A DNA stretch of 58,649 nucleotides from an uncultured Clostridia bacterium (GCA_945829235.1 CALZUA010000002.1:1-58649), one strand, 5' to 3'; shown: positions 27,257-34,412, counted from the first letter of the stretch. The notes: a model not told the origin generated them from the sequence alone. Numbers and translations are program-made.

Positions 27257-27874
27257 TCAGCCCTTATCGTCGATTTTATCAAGCAGAACCGTCAGAAGCT
27301 CTGGTGAAACATCTGCCGGTATTTTTGCCGAGAAGTCTTTTCCTTTGAGAATTATTACACTCGGCGCGGGATTTTCTGTCGGCGGGGGAGTGCTGTCAGC
27401 ATTATTGACCTCGCTGCCGAGAAGAAAAGCTGCCGACACGCCGAACTTTTGAGCAATCTCGTTTATGGTCGCGATTGTTAGCTCAATTTCGCCGCTTTCG
27501 TACTTCTGAACGGTTCGGAGAGCTTTTCCGAGCGATTTCGCAAACTCGGTTTGAGTAAGCCCGCGTTCTATACGCAGCGCCCTTATCCGCAAACCGATTG
27601 ATTTGCCGTCCAAACCATTGCTTTCCTGCGTTTTTTCAAGCCCGCAAAGCCAATCCATAGAAACATTGAACGTTTTCGCTATTTTTACGAGATTAAAAAT
27701 CGCCGGTTGCATTCTGTCTGTTTCGTATGCCGACAGCGTGGACTGCGGAATATCGAGCAACGCGCTAAATTCCTTCTGATTTTTTCCAACGCTTTTGCGA
27801 ACTGCGCAAATTCTTTCGCCGAATTTCAGCTTCAAAACCTCGGGTCTGCGATACAATTTTTCTTTGCGATACAT
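27257..27874 (-). CDS. Transcription regulator with two XRE-type HTH domains
   Basis: 205 residues. Two helix-turn-helix units: about 18-72 (NQKEFSALLDIPQSTLSAYE) and 97-152 (LTQTEFAKSLGKALRTVQKYE). A Pro-rich C-terminal tail follows. Tandem XRE domains in one chain are uncommon and would let one protein touch two half-sites. GAGGTG precedes the ATG. By position it is a candidate ICE transfer regulator. Confidence 0.85.
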   Translation of the reverse strand: MYRKEKLYRRPEVLKLKFGERICAVRKSVGKNQKEFSALLDIPQSTLSAYETDRMQPAIFNLVKIAKTFNVSMDWLCGLEKTQESNGLDGKSIGLRIRALRIERGLTQTEFAKSLGKALRTVQKYESGEIELTIATINEIAQKFGVSAAFLLGSEVNNADSTPPPTENPAPSVIILKGKDFSAKIPADVSPELLTVLLDKIDDKG

Positions 27875-27888
27875 TTTTCACCTCACGT

Positions 27889-28605
27889 TTACCCGATAAT
27901 CACGGGCAATTTCTTCAGCACAATTCGCTCATCGGGGTCTGTTTCCTCTTGGAACACAAAGCCGTGCTCGGCGAGCTTCGATATAAGGTCATCATAAGCC
28001 TGCTTGCCGAGGTTTCGGATACGGCGCAGCTCCCGAAATGTCAATTTTTCCAAATCACCGATTTTGTTGATTTTTGCACGTTTAACGCAGTTAAAGCAGC
28101 GAACAGAAAGGTCTAATTCCTCGATATCCGTATCTTTCGTCATTATTTCGGCGGCTTCGGCGGCGGGGTTTGTCTTTGTAATGCACAATTCTCGAAGATA
28201 GGCGACCGCGCTTTCAAGCTCTGCCGAACGGTGCTGCTCGATAGTATTGTTTACCTCGTCTTGAGTTGCTTTATAAATGCCGTTTTTAAGATAATTCAAG
28301 CACTGGGGATTGCAGAGCCGTTTCAGCGCGGACGTTTGGATTTGACGAACGCGTTCCTTTGAAATCCCCAATATTTCCGCGATTTCCACAAGCGTTTTTT
28401 CGTACTTAAACCGCAGATAAATAACATCTTTTTCACGCAGCGAGAGATAGGTGTGCAGAACGTATTCAACCGTTCCTCCCAAATCGCCGGGAATTTTGTA
28501 TTCCCAATCATCGCCGATTGCCTCGGAAATCTCATCGATTAAGTTAAAGGGATAGTCCCTGAATTCAGCGTACATCTCAAGCATATCTTCGTTTTGCTCA
28601 AACAT
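27889..28605 (-). CDS. Sigma-70 region 4 fused to an RNA polymerase alpha C-terminal-like domain
   Basis: 238 residues. Residues 55-95 match sigma region 4 (LSLREKDVIYLRFKYEKTL, then GISKERVRQIQ). Residues 170-225 match the helix-hairpin-helix fold of the alpha-subunit C-terminal domain (ELDLSVRCFNC, then LRRIRNLGKQAYDDL). There is no region 2, so it is not a complete sigma factor. It probably binds DNA at promoters and recruits or mimics polymerase parts. AGGAGG precedes the ATG; it ends 15 bases before the HTH regulator. Confidence 0.82.
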   Translation of the reverse strand: MFEQNEDMLEMYAEFRDYPFNLIDEISEAIGDDWEYKIPGDLGGTVEYVLHTYLSLREKDVIYLRFKYEKTLVEIAEILGISKERVRQIQTSALKRLCNPQCLNYLKNGIYKATQDEVNNTIEQHRSAELESAVAYLRELCITKTNPAAEAAEIMTKDTDIEELDLSVRCFNCVKRAKINKIGDLEKLTFRELRRIRNLGKQAYDDLISKLAEHGFVFQEETDPDERIVLKKLPVIIG

Positions 28606-28620
28606 AATTTACCTCCTTTT

Positions 28621-29418
28621 TCATTTAAATAACAGCGGGTCAACACAGATGACTTGCTCGTATGTTTCGTCATAAATCATAAAAACATTATGTTTATCTT
28701 CGGTGATTGCTTTAAAAACCTCACTATCATCACAGTGCAGGGGACAAAATATTCTGTAATATATGCTCTGACGATATTTCAGTTTTTTCCAAGTCGTCTT
28801 TGTGTCTGCCCCAGACGGACATACAAACAAACCTTGCGCCACATCGGTCTCACATATTGTTTCTGCTAAATGGAGCAGTTCGTTGCAACCTGCCGCGGCG
28901 TCTATATCGTATGGCGATATGCGGATAGATAGGTACATTGCAAGGCAGGCGAGTGCAAATAGTCCAAATCCTATACTCATAAACAACCACTGTGAGAGAC
29001 AAAGCATTGCCATTGCGACAAGAAAAGATAACAACGCTGCACACATCGCCGCGAAGAGACCGGTTTCGCATTTATGACTCTTTTGGATAGAAGGCATCAG
29101 CTGCTCTTTTATTTTTTGGAATATAGACCTCTCCTGCTCCGTAGGGATTTGAAACACCTCTGCTAAATGCTCCTGACGCCCATTTCGCGCAAGTTGGGAA
29201 TACGAAGGGAAAGAACCCTGCTCTGTAACTTCGGTATCGGAAACTGCTTCAATGATTTGAGGCAGCTGCTTTTCGTCCACAACTTCAATTTTGAGCGTTT
29301 CGGGCTTGCTTGCCGGTTCAGAACGCGCCGGCTTTACGATTGTTTCTTCCTCGTCAATCAGATGGACGGGCGTAATCTCACGCATAATCGGTGTTTGCTT
29401 TTTCAATGATACTGCCAT
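28621..29418 (-). CDS. Membrane protein of unknown function (pairs with the gene at 29515)
   Basis: 265 residues. A polar N-terminal half (1-120) is followed by two adjacent membrane segments (about 126-148 and 150-170) and a soluble C-terminus ending VICVDPLLFK. The upstream gene has the same general plan of soluble part, double span, soluble part, so the two may act together. GAGG precedes the ATG; a stem-loop copy lies upstream. No family recognised. Confidence 0.6.
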   Translation of the reverse strand: MAVSLKKQTPIMREITPVHLIDEEETIVKPARSEPASKPETLKIEVVDEKQLPQIIEAVSDTEVTEQGSFPSYSQLARNGRQEHLAEVFQIPTEQERSIFQKIKEQLMPSIQKSHKCETGLFAAMCAALLSFLVAMAMLCLSQWLFMSIGFGLFALACLAMYLSIRISPYDIDAAAGCNELLHLAETICETDVAQGLFVCPSGADTKTTWKKLKYRQSIYYRIFCPLHCDDSEVFKAITEDKHNVFMIYDETYEQVICVDPLLFK

Positions 29419-29442
29419 AAATTTACCTCTTTCTTAAACGTT

Positions 29443-29458
29443 GTGCTACATATAGCAC
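29443..29458 (+). repeat. ICE stem-loop, copy 9 (inverted orientation)
   Basis: GTGCTACATATAGCAC on the plus strand, opposite to most copies, 25 bases before the membrane gene at 29418. Directly followed by copy 10. Confidence 0.8.
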
Positions 29459-29463
29459 AAAAT

Positions 29464-29479
29464 GCGCTATATGCAGCAC
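29464..29479 (-). repeat. ICE stem-loop, copy 10 (variant stem)
   Basis: GCGCTATATGCAGCAC, a variant with changed stem bases, 5 bases from copy 9. Confidence 0.6.
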
Positions 29480-29514
29480 GATTATTTACCTGTCTGAAAA
29501 GAAAAATCAGCGGA

Positions 29515-30246
29515 TTAAGCTGTTTCTTTTTCTTCGATGATTTTGCAGAGCTTCGACATTTTTTCACGCAGCGTTTTGGCATCGCTTGTTTCTTCGTAAT
29601 CGTGTTTGAAACATTTAATTGCAAGCGCGATACCAAACCCAATAGCTATTGCAATGCAAACGCCGAACGGAATAAACCATTGCCAAGCTAAAGCATACGA
29701 AAAAACAAGGCAGGGCAATGAAATGGACACCGCAATGGCAATTATGCATTTCAAGATATTTGAAGAGTCATAATATTTATTATCATAGACAAATTCGTGT
29801 TTGCTATAGTCGCATTCTGCCCTATAAAGTTCTTTCATCGTTTCAGCAGTTTCGCCGTCAACCTTTTCGATAAGCTCCGACAAAGGCATTTTTCCACAAA
29901 CGAAAATTTCGTAGGTGTTTGAGTCAACATTACAAGGGACATTTCTATGAACCATTTCCCCACTTTTCTTGGTTTCTTCTTCATCGGGAAAAGCTAACAC
30001 AAGCTCAAAATTCAAAGTGCGCTCGAATTGGGGTAAGGCTCTGAAGCGGGAGATGAAAAACAATGTGCCTTCGGGAATTTGCAAATTCAGACGATGAAGC
30101 GTGATTGTTTTCGCAGCCCTTACCGGCACATTTCTTTCCGGGTTAAAGATAGATTTGTTGTCGCGTTCGAGCAACTCGAGCATATCGAGCTTTTCAAGCG
30201 CTTTGTAAATAAGTGTGTCGGTGTAGTTGATTTTCTGAAGTTTCAT
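29515..30246 (-). CDS. Membrane protein of unknown function
   Basis: 243 residues. An N-terminal soluble domain (1-165; HRLNLQIPEGTLFFI and FELVLAFPDEEE strands) is followed by two membrane segments (about 168-188 and 190-208) and a charged helical tail. No family recognised. Its leader carries structured RNA copy B and stem-loop copy 11, the same arrangement as at parA, which suggests shared control. Confidence 0.6.
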   Translation of the reverse strand: MKLQKINYTDTLIYKALEKLDMLELLERDNKSIFNPERNVPVRAAKTITLHRLNLQIPEGTLFFISRFRALPQFERTLNFELVLAFPDEEETKKSGEMVHRNVPCNVDSNTYEIFVCGKMPLSELIEKVDGETAETMKELYRAECDYSKHEFVYDNKYYDSSNILKCIIAIAVSISLPCLVFSYALAWQWFIPFGVCIAIAIGFGIALAIKCFKHDYEETSDAKTLREKMSKLCKIIEEKETA

Positions 30247-30265
30247 AATAATACCTCTTCTTTCC

Positions 30266-30281
30266 GTGCTATATGTAGCAC
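30266..30281 (-). repeat. ICE stem-loop, copy 11
   Basis: Exact GTGCTATATGTAGCAC, 20 bases before the ATG at 30246 and 33 bases after structured RNA copy B. Confidence 0.85.
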
Positions 30282-30313
30282 AATAAAATTTTCCTCTTTC
30301 TGTACTGATATAT

Positions 30314-30373
30314 CACACGGCGGGGGCGGCGAAAGAGGTGAACCGCCCCGTTAGGAGCGACCTTTGCCGTGTG
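30314..30373 (-). ncRNA. Structured leader RNA, copy B
   Basis: Minus-strand fold: outer stem CACACGGC/GCCGTGTG, single-stranded AAAGGTCGCTCCT, inner stem GGGCGG/CCGCCC. It shares the AAAGGT(C/A)GCTCCT segment with copy A at 26863-26919, with both stems replaced by other complementary pairs. Confidence 0.6.
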
Positions 30374-30375
30374 TT

Positions 30376-30400
30376 GTTAAAGCTCCGAGGAGCGTTTAAC
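30376..30400. repeat. Flanking palindrome, right of pair (3' of the 89-residue gene)
   Basis: GTTAAAGCTCC and GAGC-TTTAAC arms form a near-perfect stem. A second copy at 30697-30721 lies on the other side of the gene at 30401-30670. Confidence 0.7.
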
Positions 30401-30670
30401 CTAGTTGCGTCCGATGAAATGAATAGCACTTCTCTTGACTCGAAAAACATTGTCGTAAGAGAGTGTGAGGTCAATGTAGCTTTTGGTTATGCGTTTTACA
30501 ATACCAGAAATATAGTCAACACAATTATTGTCACTCGAAGAATTGCAAATTACTACAATCTTATCACCAACATTTGTCTTGTTAAGAAATGCGGTTATAC
30601 ATTCTGCTGACATTGACAAAACCGGCTCTGTCGTATCGGAGATGAATATCGTTTTGTTTTCTTTTTTCAT
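30401..30670 (-). CDS. Small hypothetical protein flanked by palindromes
   Basis: 89 residues, beginning MKKENKTIFISDTTEPVLSM and ending FRVKRSAIHFIGRN; soluble, with alternating beta-like segments (DKIVVICN, YIDLTLSYDNVFRVKR). No family recognised. GAGG precedes the ATG. The gene is bracketed by two copies of a 25-base palindrome, which may mark it as an inserted cassette. Confidence 0.5.
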   Translation of the reverse strand: MKKENKTIFISDTTEPVLSMSAECITAFLNKTNVGDKIVVICNSSSDNNCVDYISGIVKRITKSYIDLTLSYDNVFRVKRSAIHFIGRN

Positions 30671-30696
30671 AACTTAATAACCTCTTTTCCTTCCTT

Positions 30697-30721
30697 GTTA
30701 AAGCTCCGAGGAGCATTTAAC
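30697..30721. repeat. Flanking palindrome, second copy (5' of the 89-residue gene)
   Basis: Differs from the copy at 30376-30400 by a single base (G to A next to the TTTAAC arm). Confidence 0.7.
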
Positions 30722-30733
30722 CTGTTTTGTTCT

Positions 30734-31003
30734 CTACCAATCTTCCTTAACCTTATGCGGAGAACTATTTTTCCCGCGAGTGCGAAAAGCAGCAGGGAAT
30801 TCACTCCCGACAGCGTCTTTCGAATAAAAATTCTGACGGTTGATATTGTTTTTATCGTATCGCATAGGTACAAGGTCACGATTAAAACCCACCAAATCGA
30901 AAAATTCGGCTTCTGACACTTCCATAGCCTGATTATCGTCATAGGGGTCGAACGGTGAAGTGATGAAATAGCGAAAGGGAGATGAACCACAATAAACAAA
31001 CAT
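30734..31003 (-). CDS. Small hypothetical protein
   Basis: 89 residues from the ATG at 31003, chosen because AAAGGAG lies 7 bases upstream. Soluble and mixed in character (MFVYCGSSPFRYFITSPFD at the start, HKVKEDW at the end). No family recognised. It is the second gene in from the integrase end, in an accessory region. Confidence 0.5.
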   Translation of the reverse strand: MFVYCGSSPFRYFITSPFDPYDDNQAMEVSEAEFFDLVGFNRDLVPMRYDKNNINRQNFYSKDAVGSEFPAAFRTRGKNSSPHKVKEDW

Positions 31004-31038
31004 AATGATACTCCTTTCTGAATTTGTAATAATTAGTT

Positions 31039-31110
31039 CTACCAATCTTCTTTGATTTTGAAAATCAAGTAGATGATAAGGCACTTAATTGCGTTTATAA
31101 ACTTTTTCAT
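31039..31110 (-). CDS. Possible 23-residue hydrophobic peptide
   Basis: ATG at 31110 with GAGG 5 bases before it. The product starts MKKFINAIKC and ends FKIKEDW, with a hydrophobic middle (LIIYLI). The last four residues match the end of the gene just downstream. Small hydrophobic peptides of this kind can be type I toxins or membrane peptides, but nothing else supports that. Confidence 0.25.
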   Translation of the reverse strand: MKKFINAIKCLIIYLIFKIKEDW

Positions 31111-31353
31111 AACTGCCTCTATATCTAAACCCCTTTGGAAAGGGGAGAATTATCTCGAACGCAGCGGTTAAGCTGCGCTCTTTTGAGGGGAAAAATATAT
31201 GTCAACCCCTTTGTATGGGAGGGGTTTGCGGGGTTTTGTTGTCGGTCAATCCGAGAAGATAATCGACCGATGTGTTTAACAGCGCCGCTATACTTATTAA
31301 AATAGGAATGCTCGGAATTCTGTCCTTTCACAAGAATTCTCCTTTTTGAATTT

Positions 31354-31369
31354 GTGCTACATATAGCAC
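31354..31369 (+). repeat. ICE stem-loop, copy 12
   Basis: GTGCTACATATAGCAC on the plus strand, same orientation as copy 9; lies between the integrase 3' region and the accessory genes. Confidence 0.8.
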
Positions 31370-31379
31370 GTTTTTTTCG

Positions 31380-31590
31380 GTAGACCCGAACGATTTTACT
31401 TTCGCTGAATGCGCCGCGATTGAAAATCGTCTGAAAAGTCACCTCGCGCACGTTTTCCTACCGATTTGACCGGGGTTCGTTTCAAAACGTAAAAGTCAGC
31501 TTTCTCCCCTTGCCGAAATAATCGGACTTGCACCGATGAGCGCGTGAACACGCTCCCGCCTAAAGCGGTACTCCGAAATATTTTCAAAAC
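31380..31590 (-). other. Structured non-coding stretch 3' of the integrase
   Basis: No convincing gene. Minus-strand hairpins are dense: CCGC/GCGG, GAG-CGTG/CACG-CTC, ATCGG/CCGAT closing the 7-base loop TGCAAGT (like a tRNA T-arm), and GGGG/CCCC around CGTTT/AACG. It could be a structured RNA expressed from the integrase transcript. A complete tRNA cloverleaf could not be drawn. Confidence 0.35.
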
Positions 31591-31636
31591 TGAAAAAGAA
31601 AAAGCAGGGAAGTGTGAGCTTCTCTGCTTGTGAATA

Positions 31637-32539
31637 TCATTGATATATCTTGTCCAAATGTGATGTGTGACGGGACGTCTGGAGTGCGAGTGTCGCCGCC
31701 ATATGAAGATAACGCTGCGTTGTCTGAATGTTTGCGTGACCGAGTATTAAACGCAGCGTTTCTAGGTCGCCACCGTCTGCTATATAATATGTAGCGAACG
31801 TGTGCCGGAGTAGATGTGGGTGTAATCGCGGCATTTCGCTTTGCTTTTTCAGCCGCTTGAACATCTGCTTAATCAGATTGTCGGTACATCGACCATTATT
31901 CTCGCTAATAAAAAGAGGCTCGTTCAAGCCTGCATTTTTTCGATATATGCCAACATAGGTCTTTAGCAGGGAAGTGCTCATCAATCCCATCGGAACGATA
32001 CGCTGTTTGCCACCTTTACCCTTGACGATTAAGGACGGCTTACCGAGTTTAAGGTGAACATCACCGACGTTCAGCCGCAGCAGCTCACCGCGCCGTAGTC
32101 CGCTGTCAAGCATAAGCACAACCATACACTTGTTTCGCATTCCCGTTTTTGTTTCCGAAAAACAGGACAGCAGCGTGTTTATCTCCTCATTGTCCAAGAT
32201 TTCCTGCACTTTGAAATGGGCTTTCGGGAGTTTAAGGTACTTGCTGATATCCTCGATATAACCATTTTCAATGCAGTAATTGTAAAATGTTTTTACGGCT
32301 CGAAGTGCGTTCTGAACGCTAGCGTCGGAGAGTTTGTCACCGTTCCGCTTCACGCTGTCCCGCAGCTGCGCCCCGTAGAGCTTGAAATTATCCAATGTGA
32401 GTAATTTCTCATCATCAGAGTCGCCAAGCCACTCAAAAAACTCCTCGAGGTTGTCTTTATACCAATCTATTGTTTTTTTGGTATTGTTCCTAAATTTCTG
32501 CTCGACAAGGAATTTTTTGTAAATTTCAGAAATCATCAT
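31637..32539 (-). CDS. int: Tyrosine recombinase (ICE integrase)
   Basis: 300 residues, XerD-like. An N-terminal SAM-like core-binding domain (1-105) is followed by a catalytic domain with Arg149 (SGLRRGELL), His242 and Arg245 (HPHLLRHTFA), His268 (LGHAN) and Tyr277 (TTQRYLH). It ends about 90 bases from the tRNA-Asn fragment and points into the element, the usual arrangement for site-specific ICE integrases. It should recombine the tRNA 3' end with the circular ICE. No excisionase gene was recognised next to it. Confidence 0.93.
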   Translation of the reverse strand: MMISEIYKKFLVEQKFRNNTKKTIDWYKDNLEEFFEWLGDSDDEKLLTLDNFKLYGAQLRDSVKRNGDKLSDASVQNALRAVKTFYNYCIENGYIEDISKYLKLPKAHFKVQEILDNEEINTLLSCFSETKTGMRNKCMVVLMLDSGLRRGELLRLNVGDVHLKLGKPSLIVKGKGGKQRIVPMGLMSTSLLKTYVGIYRKNAGLNEPLFISENNGRCTDNLIKQMFKRLKKQSEMPRLHPHLLRHTFATYYIADGGDLETLRLILGHANIQTTQRYLHMAATLALQTSRHTSHLDKIYQ

Positions 32540-32630
32540 ATTTTTCCCCCTTTTCTAGATAATCTCTGAAAAGATTATACCACAGCACAACATAAATTGC
32601 AAATATTTAACCCCAAATGCTGTTAAAAAA

Positions 32631-32676
32631 ACTGTTAATCAGGGTGTCACTGGTTCAAGTCCAGTCGGGGGAGCCA
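32631..32676 (+). other. attR: tRNA-Asn(GTT) 3' fragment
   Basis: Contains the anticodon loop CTGTTAA, the 3' anticodon strand, variable loop, a perfect T-arm (ACTGG/CCAGT closing TTCAAGT), acceptor strand CGGGGGA, G and CCA. The 5' half of the tRNA is absent, as expected at the distal end of an element that inserted into the 3' end of a tRNA gene. The 46-base fragment gives an upper limit for the att core. Confidence 0.88.
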
Positions 32677-32759
32677 GCCGGTGCGACCGGCAACGAAATT
32701 CGCTCCTAGTTTCATCTAGGGGCGAATTTTTATGCCCGGAGCTGACAAATCTATTTTTA
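32674..32759 (+). repeat. tRNA-proximal hairpin-terminator module, copy 1
   Basis: Starts at the CCA of the tRNA fragment: GCCGGT/ACCGGC hairpin, then a terminator whose arms CGCTCCTAG and CTAGGGGCG pair, then five T. A second copy follows 94 bases later. Confidence 0.8.
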
Positions 32760-32767
32760 TGGCATAA

Positions 32768-32852
32768 CCAGCCGGTGCGACCGGCAACGTATTTCGCTCC
32801 TAGTTTCATCTAGGGGCAAATTTTTATGCCCGAATCTGACAAATCTATTCTT
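32768..32852 (+). repeat. tRNA-proximal hairpin-terminator module, copy 2
   Basis: Same hairpin and terminator as copy 1, again starting with CCAGCCGG although no tRNA precedes it. About 88 percent identical to copy 1 by eye. Confidence 0.8.
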
Positions 32853-32886
32853 CTTACATACACATCAGCGTGACGCTGAATCCTTT

Positions 32887-32919
32887 TTCGCTCCGAGTTA
32901 GTTCTTGGGGTGAATTTTT
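32887..32919 (+). terminator. Third related terminator
   Basis: TTCGCTCCGAG and CTTGGGGTGAA pair over 11 positions, partly G-T, followed by five T. A more diverged relative of the two terminators upstream. Confidence 0.65.
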
Positions 32920-32989
32920 CGCTCGCTTTTACCGTACATCAAGGCTCTCCTCGTTGCTTGCGGGATATTGTCAACTATATAATGTTATT

Positions 32990-33216
32990 CAAAAAATAAA
33001 AGGCTGAATAATCAGCCTTTTACGTTCCTTTTCTCGGTAGGGTTCACGCGCTTTTATAGTTCCCACTTAACGGTAGGGTTCACACGCTTTTAAGGTTCCC
33101 ACTTAACGGTAGGGTTCACACGCTTTTAAAGTTCCCACTTAAAACGGAAGGAATGCCGCCGCAGGATATTTTTAACCTTGCAATAATATTATACACGATT
33201 TTTCTCGTTTTGTCAA
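32990..33216 (-). ncRNA. ToxI-like repeat RNA unit 1
   Basis: Minus-strand transcription unit: TTGACA (33211-33216), 17 bases, TATAAT (33188-33193); three full repeats and one decayed repeat at a 36-base period (GGGTTCAC core starts near 33038, 33074 and 33110 on the plus strand); terminator AAAGGCTGA/TCAGCCTTT with a T tract at 32991-33000. Each repeat has an A-rich linker and the core CCCTACCGTTAAGTGGG. Its terminator differs from those of units 2-5. Resemblance to the ToxI antitoxin repeat is from memory. Confidence 0.7.
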
Positions 33217-33285
33217 CCCCTAGCGAAGTTTTTATTTGGAATTGTTGCCGAGTTATTCTGCGGTAAGATAAAAATCTGTTCAAAC

Positions 33286-33499
33286 AAAAAGGCTACGCCG
33301 AAACGTAGCCTTAACTAAAAACTTCCACTTATACGGTAGGACTCACCTCTTGTACCACTTCCACTTATACGGTAGGACTCACCTCTTGTACCACTTCCAC
33401 TTATTACGGTAGGACTCACCTCTTTTTACAGAAGCCGAAACTTCCATACCGAGCATTTCTGCTCACTCTTATTATATCACAGTAATCTGTTTTTGTCAA
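33286..33499 (-). ncRNA. ToxI-like repeat RNA unit 2
   Basis: TTGACA (33494-33499), 17 bases, TATAAT (33471-33476); leader hairpin GAGC/GCTC; three repeats of 36-37 bases; terminator GGCTACG/CGTAGCC with five T. The repeat core AGGTGAGTCCTACCGTATAA continues with GTGGA. GGT can pair with ACC and TCC with GGA in the crossed order of an H-type pseudoknot. This unit is the closest to the ToxI repeat as remembered (AGGTGA, then CTACC, then TAAGTG). Confidence 0.72.
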
Positions 33500-33566
33500 C
33501 CCTTTTGCATAACTTTTTAAAGTCTGAAACAAGATTTATATGTAACACAATTTCGGATTTCATAAT

Positions 33567-33827
33567 AAAAAGGCTACGCCGAAACGTAGCCTTAACTTTA
33601 AACTCCCACTTAACGGCAGGGTCCTCCTACTTTGATACTCCCACTTAACGGTAGGGTCCACCAACTTTTAAAACTCCCACTCACAGTAGGGACCACTGCT
33701 TCTAAAACTCCCACTCACAGTAGGGACCACTGCTTTTAAAACTCCCACTTACACGGCAGGGACTTCCGCTTTTATACCGAGCATTTCTGCTCACTCTTAT
33801 TATAACACAGTAATTTGTTTTTGTCAA
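33567..33827 (-). ncRNA. ToxI-like repeat RNA unit 3
   Basis: TTGACA (33822-33827), 17 bases, TATAAT (33799-33804); five repeats of 34-35 bases; the same terminator as unit 2 (33567-33593). Repeats include both forms of the first pseudoknot stem: GGT/ACC and CAGT/ACTG. Confidence 0.72.
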
Positions 33828-33894
33828 CCCTCTTGCAAAATTTTTTCAAGTTTGAAACAAGATTTATACGCAACACAATTCCGGATTTCATAAT

Positions 33895-34105
33895 AAAAAG
33901 GCTACGCCGAAACGTAGCCTTAACGCTTTTACCAGTCCCACTCACAGTAGGGTACACTGCTTTTACCAGCCCCACTCACAGTAGGGTACACTGCATTTAC
34001 CACTCCCACTCACGGTAGGGTACACACGCTTTTACAGAAGCCGCAACTTCCATACAGAGCATTTCTGCTCACCCTTATTATATCACAGTAATTTGTTTTT
34101 GTCAA
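33895..34105 (-). ncRNA. ToxI-like repeat RNA unit 4
   Basis: TTGACA (34100-34105), 17 bases, TATAAT (34077-34082); leader GAGC/GCTC hairpin; three repeats at a 34-base period (TAGG at 33948, 33982, 34016); terminator 33895-33921. Confidence 0.72.
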
Positions 34106-34169
34106 CCCTCTTGCAAAACTTTTTTCAAGTCTAAAACAAGATTGATATGCAACACACTTTATCGCATAC

Positions 34170-34375
34170 AAAAAGGCTACGCCGAAACGTAGCCCTAGCT
34201 CCCACTTCTACGGTAGGGTTCTCCTCTTTGATAGCTCCCACTTTTACGGTAGGGTTCTCCTCTTTGATAGTTCCCACTTCTACGGTAGGGTTCTCCTCTT
34301 TTTACAGAAGCCAATACTTCCATACCGAGCCTTTCAGCTCACATTTATTATATCACAAAAATCTGATTTTGTCAA
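34170..34375 (-). ncRNA. ToxI-like repeat RNA unit 5
   Basis: TTGACA (34370-34375), 17 bases, TATAAT (34347-34352); three repeats at a 36-base period (TAGG at 34214, 34250, 34286); terminator GGCTACG/CGTAGCC (34170-34194). Its promoter starts 38 bases after the stop of the zeta-like gene on the same strand. Confidence 0.72.
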
Positions 34376-34412
34376 TCCTCTTTCACAACTATTCGGGTAT
34401 AAATAATGCAAA

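Larger units (their letters stand above)
1..32676. mobile_element. Integrative conjugative element, right portion (tRNA-Asn insertion)
   Basis: Supported genes here are all on the minus strand and form a conjugation module (VirB4, VirD4, VirB6-like, PrgI-like, pilin-like, PcfB-like), a DNA-processing module (topoisomerase III, SSB, methylase-helicase polyvalent protein), ParA/ParB, and a tyrosine integrase beside a tRNA 3' fragment. That layout is typical of Clostridial ICEs. The right border is the tRNA-Asn fragment at 32631-32676. The left border lies outside the window, so the intact tRNA, the relaxase and the left attachment site cannot be seen. Confidence 0.9.

Noticed and set aside
31125-31331. 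Possible 68-residue gene from a GTG start with AAGGAG upstream
   Set aside because: The translation looks like a repeat-rich intergenic sequence (CCCCTTT/AAAGGGG pairs) and resembles no protein; kept out of the gene list.
31490-31570. tRNA-like segment (5-base stem closing the loop TGCAAGT)
   Set aside because: The acceptor arm does not pair and no 7-base anticodon loop with a 5-base stem can be drawn, so it is not called a tRNA.
31396-31587. Open frame of 63 residues on the minus strand after the integrase
   Set aside because: It overlaps the hairpin-rich stretch and its codons are explained by paired RNA arms; no ribosome site.
33000-34330. Short regular repeats that might be read as CRISPR arrays
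   Set aside because: The full 34-37-base unit is repeated, including the segments that would be spacers; each group has its own promoter and terminator, there are only 3-5 units per group, and no cas genes are present.
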